DNA from: RUG13091 sp963619935
GTDB lineage: Bacteria > Bacillota_I > Bacilli_A > RFN20 > CAG-826
Assembly (NCBI GenBank): GCA_963619935.1
Contig: CAVEYA010000038.1
Location: 1-38,585 of the forward strand
Direction of reading: 5' to 3'
DNA: 38,585 bases
Positions 1 to 7,794 of this stretch are shown here, piece by piece; position 1 is the stretch's first letter; each line of letters starts with the position of its first letter. Made by a program: the position numbers and the translations under genes. The notes beneath the pieces are model-generated. The model was not told where the DNA came from. It made no database searches and saw only the letters and a list, made by a program, of their open reading frames with translations.

Positions 1-2
1 GC

Positions 3-8
3 TATAAT
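3..8 (+). promoter_or_regulatory. -10 box of the large structured RNA
   Basis: A perfect TATAAT lies at the left edge of the window, about 7 bases before the predicted 5' end of the structured RNA. The -35 box would fall outside the window, so only half of the promoter can be judged. Its position fits transcription starting near base 15. Confidence 0.5.
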
Positions 9-14
9 GTTGTT

Positions 15-553
15 GTTTCAAAGGTGAAGACACCGATGAAATACACATTGGAACCCAGTGCAGTCATCTGGACGATGGCTGGGGCATAACCACATAAGAA
101 GGAGTTATGGGATGCTGTAACTCTAACAAGACTAGTAATAGTGTACGGGATTAAAAGACCGCTGTGGTTGTTGGCGCATTACGCCCTTCGATGTAAATAG
201 ACATACGGCTAGGCACGACAAGAAGCTCTGCAGTAATGCATCTCACGTGATGTTATGGAATTGAGAACTCCTTAACTGCGTTCTCACAAGAAGTGTGCGG
301 CATGATGGTAAGTAATTACCTATAACTAGCTTTATGGGCACAAGTAGCGGAAGCCGGAAAAATTTTCTAGTTTTTCTGAAACTACGTGAAAGTTGGAGAG
401 TATCGATCTCTCCTATGGTTACGGCGATAGCCCACTTTAGAAGCCTTAAGGTCGCTCCTTATCGCTCAGACTAAAGCGCATATGTATGAATAACAAATTA
501 GGGTAAGTATTGTATGGCGAAGGCCGCCAGTGTGTATTTCAACGGTGTTTTTT
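15..553 (+). ncRNA. large structured non-coding RNA, ROOL/GOLLD-like candidate
   Basis: No open frame of note covers this block, and its base composition is clearly richer in G+C than the flanks. The two ends pair: 31-51 is complementary to 527-547 over about 20 bp with a single A-A mismatch and one G-U, followed directly by U6 (548-553), so the closing helix may also act as terminator. Clear internal hairpins are 85-90/104-109, 173-176/182-185, 262-268/280-286 (7 bp), 307-311/316-320 closed by a GTAA tetraloop, 368-373/379-384 and 395-400/408-413. A crossing pair of helices (424-429/460-465 and 435-440/471-476) forms a predicted pseudoknot. Size (~540 nt), end-closing stem, own promoter and dense folding recall the ROOL class of ornate large RNAs. 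No tmRNA, RNase P or group II intron signature is seen. Class assignment is inference; RNA character is well supported. Confidence 0.75.
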
Positions 554-554
554 A

Positions 555-582
555 TTGATAAAGAAATAAATCATGATATAAT
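555..582 (+). promoter_or_regulatory. promoter of the abiE operon
   Basis: TTGATA (555-560) and TATAAT (577-582) are separated by 16 bases. They lie just after the U-tract of the upstream RNA and 40 bases before the antitoxin start, so the toxin-antitoxin pair has its own promoter. Confidence 0.65.
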
Positions 583-622
583 AAAAGCGAAATAAAAAAT
601 TTCAAAAATGTGAGGTAATGAA

Positions 623-1231
623 ATGGATTTTGAATCGTTGATTAAAAAATATAGTGATGGCGAACCTATTTTTATCAACGAAATTCCCTGCAAGAGTAAA
701 AATTATTTAAGACAAGAATTTAAAAAATATACTGATAATGGTTTGTTAGTCAGACTTTATAACGGTGTTTATTATAAAAAATATAAAACTATTTTAGGAA
801 CTGATGGAAAAATATCGATCAATAAGTTTGTTAATAAAGCTTATATGAATAATAATGAAGGATATCTCACTGGTTTAACTTTAGCTAACAAGTATGGATT
901 TACAACACAAAATCCTTCTGTCATTGAAGTTTGTTCTAACAAAGCAACAACTAAGCAAAGAAAACTTAATATTGATGGTTATTCAATAATTGTTTACCAG
1001 CCTGCAGTAGATATTAATGAATATAACAAAGCAACATTACAATTTCTTGATTTAATGACTAGCATTAATAAAATATCTGAAATTAAAGGCGAAGAATTAC
1101 TTATTAAAATTAAAGAATATATAAAGGCCACAAATGTGGATTTTAATTGTGTAAAAAAATATATCAATAAATATCCGCCTGTAGTTTATAAAAACATTTA
1201 TGATTTAGGTTTAATGTATGAGTTGGTGTAA
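623..1231 (+). CDS. abiEi: AbiEi-like antitoxin (type IV toxin-antitoxin)
   Basis: This 202-residue protein resembles the AbiEi/DUF6088 antitoxins of type IV toxin-antitoxin systems. The N-terminal ~60 residues look like the winged-helix domain that binds its own promoter (with LVRLYNGVYY). The central stretch, including GYLTGLTLANKYGFTTQ followed by a basic KATTKQRK, is typical of the family. In characterised systems the antitoxin represses the operon and counters the toxin without binding it stably. The start is set by GAGGT at 612-616, 6 bases ahead of the ATG. The gene overlaps the toxin by 14 bases, so translation is probably coupled. The family call is by motif recognition only. Confidence 0.8.
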   Translation: MDFESLIKKYSDGEPIFINEIPCKSKNYLRQEFKKYTDNGLLVRLYNGVYYKKYKTILGTDGKISINKFVNKAYMNNNEGYLTGLTLANKYGFTTQNPSVIEVCSNKATTKQRKLNIDGYSIIVYQPAVDINEYNKATLQFLDLMTSINKISEIKGEELLIKIKEYIKATNVDFNCVKKYINKYPPVVYKNIYDLGLMYELV

Positions 1232-2117
1232 ACAAGATAAAGAAGTATGGAAACAAATCATTGAAACGGTAGCCAGTGAAACAAAAAGGAATCCATATTT
1301 AATTGAAAAAGATACTTTGCAATCTATTTTTCTCTATAAACTTGCTCAATCTTCTTTTCCGTTAGTTTTTAAAGGTGGGACATCATTATCAAAAGCTTTT
1401 AGCATCATAAACCGTTTTTCTGAAGATATTGATTTATCTTCTAGCAGACATTTAACTTCAAATGAAAGAAAAGCAATTAAAAACCTAATTGTAAATATTG
1501 CCTACTCTTTAGATTTCGTATTACTTAATCATGCATCAATTGAATCAAGACATAATTACAACAAATTTGTATTTCAATACATTTCATTATTTGATAATCA
1601 ACCAATGGAAATAATGATTGAAACTAGTTTTTATCAAGAAGCATACCCAATTGTTTTACAACCAATCAAATCATACATAGGGGAGTTCTGCAGTTTAAAC
1701 GGAATAAAGCTCCCTATTAATTTTGAGGCGATGAATTTTAATTTTAATGTTCAATCATTAGAAAGAACTTTTATCGACAAAATATTTGCTGTATGTGATT
1801 ACTATATCCAAAATATGAAGGATAGAGATTCAAGGCACATATATGATATTGCAAAAATTACCCCATCCATTACTTTTAATGAAGATTTAAAACAATTATT
1901 TATTTCAGTGCGACAAGATAGATTAAATTCTAAAAACAATCCTTCTGCGAATTATAAACATAATATTAAAGAAATGCTTAGCGAAATTATTAAAAGCAAT
2001 TTCTATGAATATGACTATAAGAATATAACGACGAAATTATTGTATGAGAAATATGATTATCAAACTGCAATTAATTGCGGAATAGAAAAAATAATAAATA
2101 GCAATTTATTTGATTAA
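1218..2117 (+). CDS. abiEii: AbiEii-family nucleotidyltransferase toxin
   Basis: A 299-residue protein of the AbiEii/AbiGii toxin family (a DUF1814-type nucleotidyltransferase fold). The catalytic signatures are plain: FKGGTSLSKA at about residues 51-60 and RFSEDIDLSS at 67-75, with D70 and D72 the expected metal-binding aspartates. Related MenA/AbiEii toxins modify tRNA 3' ends or other RNA and stop growth; some confer phage resistance by abortive infection. The ATG lies inside the end of the antitoxin gene, the usual arrangement. The open frame is full length with intact motifs, so the toxin appears functional. It meets the nitroreductase gene tail to tail with no gap. Confidence 0.88.
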   Translation: MSWCKQDKEVWKQIIETVASETKRNPYLIEKDTLQSIFLYKLAQSSFPLVFKGGTSLSKAFSIINRFSEDIDLSSSRHLTSNERKAIKNLIVNIAYSLDFVLLNHASIESRHNYNKFVFQYISLFDNQPMEIMIETSFYQEAYPIVLQPIKSYIGEFCSLNGIKLPINFEAMNFNFNVQSLERTFIDKIFAVCDYYIQNMKDRDSRHIYDIAKITPSITFNEDLKQLFISVRQDRLNSKNNPSANYKHNIKEMLSEIIKSNFYEYDYKNITTKLLYEKYDYQTAINCGIEKIINSNLFD

Positions 2118-2639
2118 TCATAGCTTAATAATATAATTATTTTTTCTTTTGCTAGCTTCTTTAGCTTCTCCATTTGCGTAGCCTAACGCAATGCTACCAA
2201 CGCCTTTTAATGTTTCTGGTAAGTTCCATTCTTTTAATAAGGCTTTACCTTCTTCACTATTAAAGATTTCTTTTTCACGATGTACCCATACAGTGCCTAA
2301 ACCTAAGGAAGAAGCTGCTAACATCATGTTTTCTATAACACAGGTAGCATCTTCTATATAAGTAGGAATAGTGGAATCCGCTAATACTAATATAATGATT
2401 GGGGCTCCATAATATGGATCAGTATCTCTATTCATCACTTTCGCATTTAATTTAGAAATAAGATCACGATATTTCTTATCTCTTATCGCAATAATAGTGG
2501 GAGATTGTTTCCCCATTCCACTCGGAGCGTAGCTCCCTGCTTCTAACACTAGATTTAATAAATCTTCTGGTATTGGATCATTTTTATAAGAACGGATACT
2601 TCTCCGATTTTTAATATTTTCTAAAACTTCATTAGTCAT
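2118..2639 (-). CDS. nitroreductase-family FMN oxidoreductase
   Basis: A 173-residue protein of the FMN-dependent nitroreductase family. It shows the N-terminal NRRSIRSYKNDPIP motif (phosphate and FMN contacts), then the AGSYAPSGMGKQSP segment that lines the flavin. The C-terminal part has LGLGTVW and the KGVGSIALGYANG strand-turn. These enzymes use NAD(P)H to reduce nitroaromatics, quinones or other small acceptors; the substrate cannot be read from sequence. The length is normal for the short subfamily, which works as a homodimer. Translation starts after an AAGGAGC ribosome site. The TGA stop shows that TGA is not tryptophan in this genome. It is monocistronic and convergent with abiEii. 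Confidence 0.85.
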   Translation of the reverse strand: MTNEVLENIKNRRSIRSYKNDPIPEDLLNLVLEAGSYAPSGMGKQSPTIIAIRDKKYRDLISKLNAKVMNRDTDPYYGAPIIILVLADSTIPTYIEDATCVIENMMLAASSLGLGTVWVHREKEIFNSEEGKALLKEWNLPETLKGVGSIALGYANGEAKEASKRKNNYIIKL

Positions 2640-2758
2640 AAATTGTTGCTCCTTTTTTCATTATAATTTATTAAAGGAAAAATAAAAGAATCAGAATCTG
2701 ATAAAAAAATTTTAAGTTTTAAGAATTAACAAAATAGCATCCTAACCTTTTAATAACA

Positions 2759-2804
2759 TTGACTAAAAATATAAAAAAAATTAAAATAAGGGTAAGCGCT
2801 TACC
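2759..2804 (+). promoter_or_regulatory. main promoter and LacI-type operator of the glycan operon
   Basis: TTGACT (2759-2764) and TAAAAT (2782-2787) are spaced by 17 bases. Three bases after the -10 lies a perfect 14-bp palindrome GGTAAGCGCTTACC (2791-2804) with the central CG typical of LacI-family operators. It covers the expected transcription start, a position where a bound repressor would block initiation. A near-identical site sits at 20651-20665, and a LacI-family gene lies in the operon at 7794. A catabolite-control (CcpA cre) role is the main alternative because the consensus overlaps. Confidence 0.8.
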
Positions 2805-2822
2805 TTTGAAGGAGGAGCAATA

Positions 2823-4160
2823 ATGAAAAATAATAAATTTATGGTTTTATTGTCGATGCCTGTTTTGGCGTCCTTAATTGGCTGTAACGGTTCTTTAGAA
2901 AGTCCATCTTTAGTTAAAGACAACGCCAATAACGTGGATGAAACAGCTGGAGATGTTCAAACAATAAAATGTTCTTTTCCTGTGGCAGGAGAAAATGTTG
3001 ACATTTTAAAACCAGCAGTGACTTCTTATATCGCTGCTATGAAAGAGCAAGCTAAAAATATTACTGTTAGTGATTACACATTACATGATTTTTATGCTTT
3101 TGCTGATGACAGTGTGCAAGAAGCTAGTAATGATACTGATAAAGTGAGAATTAGTGATTACTATTCCAAGTCTTCTAATTTCGGTAAATCTAAACAAGTT
3201 TGTTTAGTATTTGATGCTTCAAACTTTAATGCAAGCACTGAATATGAAATCAAAATTGGTTTAAAAGCTGATTTATCTGACGCAAAAACAATTAAAACTA
3301 CTGATACATATGCGACAGTAGAAAACCTATTATCTAATAAAACTTACTATTGGCAAGTTTCTAGTGGAGAAATTAAAAGCGAAATTGCTACCTTTAAAAC
3401 TAATGAAGGATTTAGATATGTGACCGCTAACGGGATTACCAATGTCCGTGATATGGGTGGTAGACCAGTTAGTGGTGGCAAACACATTAAACAAGGATTA
3501 ATCTTCCGTGGTGGTGAAGTAGTTTATCAAACTGTTGGTCAACATACTGCTAATCTTAATAGTGAGAATGCCGCTATTTTTAAAGATGAAATGGGTATTG
3601 CCTATGAAGTTGACTTAAGAGGCGATGATGAATGTGGCAATTTAACTGAATCACCATTAAAAACTTATTATCGTGAAGAAAAGAGTCAAGAAGTTGACGT
3701 CAGTTATATGCGTATCGCTAATATGGGTGCGTATGACTACTTCTTTAAAATGAGTTCTTCTGATGCACGTTGGGAAGGTGTTAAAAATATGTTTTTAGCC
3801 TTTAAAAACGCAAATGAAAAACATGTATATTTCCATTGTTGGGGTGGAGCAGATAGAACTGGCACTGCCGGATTCTTACTTGGTGGTTTATTAGGAATGA
3901 GTTACACCGATTTAATTATTGATTTTGAATTAACTTCCTTTGCTAATAACTATCGTCCACATACCACAAACGATCCAAAGTATGTTTATCGTTTTCCAGC
4001 CTTTATTAATGAAATTAGAACCGCGACCGATTCTAATGGCAATTTATATTGGGCGGAAAATAAAACTATATCAAAAATCGTTGAAGATATCTTAATTGAT
4101 AAAGCTGGTTTAACTAGCCAAGATATCATCGATATTAAAAATAATTTATTAGAAGATTAA
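2823..4160 (+). CDS. secreted tyrosine-phosphatase-like lipoprotein
   Basis: This 445-residue protein starts with a lipoprotein signal peptide (LIGC, lipidated Cys21). Residues ~120-195 look like a fibronectin-III-type beta sandwich. The C-terminal half matches the Y_phosphatase3 type of tyrosine/dual-specificity phosphatase: GITNVRDMGG near residue 202, RGGEV, then the P-loop HCWGGADRTG with catalytic Cys339 and Arg345. Surface lipoproteins of this kind (such as Listeria LipA) dephosphorylate phosphotyrosine or phosphoinositides; the substrate here is unknown. It is the first gene after the LacI-operator promoter, with a strong GGAGG site 7 bases ahead. Being first in a glycan operon is odd. 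It may act on a phosphorylated nutrient (inositol-phosphate-like) or simply be co-opted. Confidence 0.8.
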   Translation: MKNNKFMVLLSMPVLASLIGCNGSLESPSLVKDNANNVDETAGDVQTIKCSFPVAGENVDILKPAVTSYIAAMKEQAKNITVSDYTLHDFYAFADDSVQEASNDTDKVRISDYYSKSSNFGKSKQVCLVFDASNFNASTEYEIKIGLKADLSDAKTIKTTDTYATVENLLSNKTYYWQVSSGEIKSEIATFKTNEGFRYVTANGITNVRDMGGRPVSGGKHIKQGLIFRGGEVVYQTVGQHTANLNSENAAIFKDEMGIAYEVDLRGDDECGNLTESPLKTYYREEKSQEVDVSYMRIANMGAYDYFFKMSSSDARWEGVKNMFLAFKNANEKHVYFHCWGGADRTGTAGFLLGGLLGMSYTDLIIDFELTSFANNYRPHTTNDPKYVYRFPAFINEIRTATDSNGNLYWAENKTISKIVEDILIDKAGLTSQDIIDIKNNLLED

Positions 4161-4170
4161 GGAGTTAGCT

Positions 4171-7100
4171 ATGAAAAAAATATTCCCTTTATTCTTTGTT
4201 GTCTCTACCTTAGCAGTTACTAGTTGTACGGGTGGAAAAGCCAAAAAGGAATTAAAAGAAATTTCCTTATTAGGCGAATATCAAACTGTATTCACCTATG
4301 GTGATGAATTTAATTATGATGGTTTAGTGGTTAACGCTATCTACACTGATAACACTAGTATGGCAGTCACTAACTACACAGTATCTACTCCAGTTATGAC
4401 TCAAATTGGTCAACAAGATGTCGTTGTTTCTTATACTGAAGAAGCAATTACTAAAAACAATTCCTATCAAATAACCATTAATCCTGTTTCAACAGTGACT
4501 TTAACTGGTATTACATTAAGTGGTGATTATAAAACTCAATTTAAGCAAAATGAAACATTTGACTATACTGGTTTAGTGGTTACTGCTTCTTATAGTGATG
4601 GAACTTCTAAAGCAGTCACTAACTACACAGTATCTACACCAGATATGGTTACTTTAGGCACAAAAGTTGTAACCGTTTCATATACGGAAGGTAATACTAC
4701 TAAAAATGCGACATACAATATTGAAGTTGCAGAAGCTGTTGATCCTTCTTATATTAATGCCGCTAAAACTAAGATTAGAGCAGCATTTAATGCCTTAGAT
4801 ATTGAAAATTATAATAGCAATAAATGGAATGCAATTATTGAAATGCTTAATAGCTCATTAGCTGCTCTTGACAAGGCAGTTAGCAAAGCTAAAGTCGATG
4901 AAATTGTCGCTAGTGCTATTAAGTTCTTTGATGAAACTTTAACTAAAGAAGAAATCACTGCTGGAACATGGTTTGATTATAATAACTCAAATGTTTATGC
5001 TTTAGACCGTGATGAAGATAATAATCTTACTATTTCTTATGATAAAAACCCAGGCCACTGGGTGTGTCTTGGCACTAGACAAAATTTAATTACTGATACA
5101 TCAGTCAATAATAAATTAATTCTCAAATTTAGAAATGATGTCGATCAAACTATCCAAGTTTGTTTGCAAGTTACTGATGACACCGGTGCTTATAAAGTAG
5201 ATTCCACAATTATTAATGTGGCTGGTCTTGAAACAAAAGAAATTGTTTTAAATTATGACACTGAAGTAACTAAACTATATTTCTTCCTTGATTCATGTGA
5301 TGATAGCCATAATAGAAGTGGCAAAATTACCATTCTTCAAACTGAACTCGCTTACGAAAAAAGAGAGTCAACAGTTATTAAGAGTCCAAAAACTATTACT
5401 GTTAACCAGGCGATGACTAAAGATGACGCTTCCTTAACTTCTTATACATTAGTTGACTCCGATAGTCCATATTATGTGGAAAGAGTATCTGCTTTAGTAG
5501 AAGTTAACTTTAATGGTAATGGTTCTGGTGGCCGTTGGTTCGGATTACATTTATACGCTGGTGGAAAACATGCATCTTTATCTTCTGGTGATGGATATGC
5601 CCAAGAATTTAAGGGTGATGATCCAAATAATCCAGGCACTCAAGTAGTAGTGGGAGCAAGATATATCTTTAACTTCCCAATTACTAGTAAATTAACATCA
5701 GGACAAACAATATCTATGGATATTTCCTACGCTGCTGGTCCTGCCTCTAGTGCTTCATACAATGATTTAGGCTTCACAGTTAAGAGTTATACTCTTTACT
5801 ATGGCTTATGGAAGAATGTTGAAACAGAAACAGTTAATGTGAATACTACTATTTATGAAAACGGTAGTGGACAAACCACAAGTGGTGAATTTATAACCGC
5901 ACATATTCCTTATTCTTCATTTACTAAAACTGGCCGTGTTTCTAAAATGACATTAAATTTCACAACTTTAAATACTGCCTCATATGGTAAATCACAAATT
6001 TATGTGACAGGTTTTACTTTCACAAACTTTACTTCTGGCAATAACAACGTTTTAGATATTGGTAATCAAATGGACACCAAAAAGACTGGGACAGCTGTTT
6101 CGGGTAGTGTTGATTTATATCCAGTTGAAACTATTGATTTAACTAAATCTGAAGGTGAAATCACAATTGTATGTTGGTGGTCTTCCGCTACCACAATTAC
6201 TATTGATTCTGTGACAATGCACACTGACAACATTGAACCACCAGAAGAAATTACTAATTTAGCTGCTCATTCTATTGACCAAGGCGTGATATTAACTTGG
6301 ACTGCAAGTTTAAACGCTAGCCAATATGAAGTTTATATGGATAATGTACTTCAACAAACTGTTGCTACAACTTTTGCTACTATCGAAGGATTAACTAATG
6401 GCGAATCCCACACCTTTGGTGTCGCTGCTAAAAATGCTTCTGGTGTGGCTAGTACAGTAACTACCGTTGGTGAAGCGGTTGAAGGAGCAACTTATGATAT
6501 GTTTATTGAAGGATTAAATACTCCTTTAGAACAATCTTTAGGCGCTACAAATGTTTCTAAAGTTTTACAAGGCTCCAATTATTGGTTAAGCCAATCTAAT
6601 AACTATCGTCTTAAAAAGGCGATTAATAAAATGAAAAATGGTGAAGACACCACTGTTGCGTATATGGGTGGTTCTATCACTGTTGGTGAAACCGCTGGAG
6701 TATATGACGGTGATTCCACTAAACATCAAAAAGGTTATGCTTATTATTCTTATGAATGGATGAAGCGTACTTATGATGTAGCTAATAAATCTAAATATAT
6801 TAATGCATCTATTTCTGGCACTGGATCTGAAATTGGCTTATTACGTGCACAAAAGGATGTTTTAAACTATAACCCAGACATTATTTTCATTGAATTTGCT
6901 TGTAATAACGGTTCAACTGAATTTGATATGTCTTCATATGAATCTTTAATTAGAACTTGTATGGCATTAGAAAATGATCCTGCCATTATCTTAATGTTCT
7001 CATTTACTGATTATGTTGATTTTGAAAATGGTACGGAAAAGAAATTAGCAGATATTGGTGCTTATTATCATTTACCAATGATTTCCTTCTCTAGAGGTAT

Positions 7101-7794
7101 GTCTGAGGTTTGTAATAAACCATTATCTAGTGATCCAATTTTCACTGCCTTCTCTAATGATGGCACTCACCCAAATCATGAAGGCCATCAATTATATGGC
7201 AAGGTAGTAGCCTATTTTATTTCTCAACTATACGCTCGTGACACTGATGAACGTAATACATACGCTAGTGCACCATCACAAAGTGGTTATGATCGTTTTA
7301 CTTCATTTGTGACTGTTGATAATACAATGAATAATTCAATTATCCAAAGCTTAGGTAGTTTCTATGCTACGGATACATCTACTCCTTGCACATCTCAACA
7401 ATCAGATGTAACAGCATTCCAAAGTGGTTGGAAGAAAACAAGCACAACAGAAAATGAACCAATGGTCATTAAAGTAAATGCGAAAAACTTCTTAATCTCC
7501 ACTGAATGTGGTAATGCTGATTCTATCGAAGGCGATCCACAAGGATTTATTGAAGTGACTTATGTGAATGATAATGATCCAACTGACACAGGTACTTTAT
7601 CTTGGGATATGTCTAAGACGGCAAAACAAAACGTTTCTGGTAGTGATGAAATTAGCTATAACGGTGATGGTTGGCAAAACCCATGCTGTATTAAAATTTT
7701 AGATAAAAATAGTGCTGCTAATTACACAATTACTATCAAAATGACTGAAGCTACTGGCATTTGCACAATCTTCGCAATGGGGTACACCAAATAA
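4171..7794 (+). CDS. large multidomain lipoprotein with SGNH esterase domain
   Basis: A 1207-residue surface lipoprotein (lipobox VTSC, Cys19). In order it has two Ig-like repeats of the Big_3 type (~28-105 and ~110-187), a short helical FIVAR-like segment (~193-255), two beta-sandwich regions that may bind glycans (~260-395, ~400-690), a fibronectin-III domain (~690-772) and a C-terminal SGNH/GDSL hydrolase (~815-1060). The likely catalytic Ser835 lies in MGGSIT rather than the classic GDS. Asn912/913 in ACNNG and Asp997/His1000 in NDGTH complete the set. SGNH enzymes beside xylanases usually remove acetyl groups from xylan or mannan. The gene starts 10 bases after the phosphatase with an AAGGAG site. 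The esterase assignment is firm; acetylxylan as substrate is inferred from context. Confidence 0.8.
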   Translation: MKKIFPLFFVVSTLAVTSCTGGKAKKELKEISLLGEYQTVFTYGDEFNYDGLVVNAIYTDNTSMAVTNYTVSTPVMTQIGQQDVVVSYTEEAITKNNSYQITINPVSTVTLTGITLSGDYKTQFKQNETFDYTGLVVTASYSDGTSKAVTNYTVSTPDMVTLGTKVVTVSYTEGNTTKNATYNIEVAEAVDPSYINAAKTKIRAAFNALDIENYNSNKWNAIIEMLNSSLAALDKAVSKAKVDEIVASAIKFFDETLTKEEITAGTWFDYNNSNVYALDRDEDNNLTISYDKNPGHWVCLGTRQNLITDTSVNNKLILKFRNDVDQTIQVCLQVTDDTGAYKVDSTIINVAGLETKEIVLNYDTEVTKLYFFLDSCDDSHNRSGKITILQTELAYEKRESTVIKSPKTITVNQAMTKDDASLTSYTLVDSDSPYYVERVSALVEVNFNGNGSGGRWFGLHLYAGGKHASLSSGDGYAQEFKGDDPNNPGTQVVVGARYIFNFPITSKLTSGQTISMDISYAAGPASSASYNDLGFTVKSYTLYYGLWKNVETETVNVNTTIYENGSGQTTSGEFITAHIPYSSFTKTGRVSKMTLNFTTLNTASYGKSQIYVTGFTFTNFTSGNNNVLDIGNQMDTKKTGTAVSGSVDLYPVETIDLTKSEGEITIVCWWSSATTITIDSVTMHTDNIEPPEEITNLAAHSIDQGVILTWTASLNASQYEVYMDNVLQQTVATTFATIEGLTNGESHTFGVAAKNASGVASTVTTVGEAVEGATYDMFIEGLNTPLEQSLGATNVSKVLQGSNYWLSQSNNYRLKKAINKMKNGEDTTVAYMGGSITVGETAGVYDGDSTKHQKGYAYYSYEWMKRTYDVANKSKYINASISGTGSEIGLLRAQKDVLNYNPDIIFIEFACNNGSTEFDMSSYESLIRTCMALENDPAIILMFSFTDYVDFENGTEKKLADIGAYYHLPMISFSRGMSEVCNKPLSSDPIFTAFSNDGTHPNHEGHQLYGKVVAYFISQLYARDTDERNTYASAPSQSGYDRFTSFVTVDNTMNNSIIQSLGSFYATDTSTPCTSQQSDVTAFQSGWKKTSTTENEPMVIKVNAKNFLISTECGNADSIEGDPQGFIEVTYVNDNDPTDTGTLSWDMSKTAKQNVSGSDEISYNGDGWQNPCCIKILDKNSAANYTITIKMTEATGICTIFAMGYTK
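4363..4637 (+). repeat. duplicated Ig-like domain DNA
   Basis: A 26-base stretch at 4363-4388 recurs exactly at 4612-4637, inside the two tandem Big_3-type domains of the SGNH lipoprotein (both encode AVTNYTVSTP). It marks a recent internal duplication or gene conversion of a whole domain of about 250 bases. Confidence 0.8.

Noticed and set aside
121..480. Group I intron core in the 5' RNA block
   Set aside because: CAGACTAAAG at 467-476 resembles the R element, but no matching S element was found and the ends pair with each other instead of flanking an interrupted gene.
1..553. tmRNA, RNase P RNA or group II intron
   Set aside because: None of the hallmark sequences (tRNA-like ends, GAGGAAAGTCC-type RNase P core, domain V hairpin) are visible.
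7761..7793. Upstream in-frame ATG as start of the LacI regulator
   Set aside because: The added residues do not belong to the helix-turn-helix domain and the region codes for the end of the preceding lipoprotein; the ATG at 7794 fits the family start.
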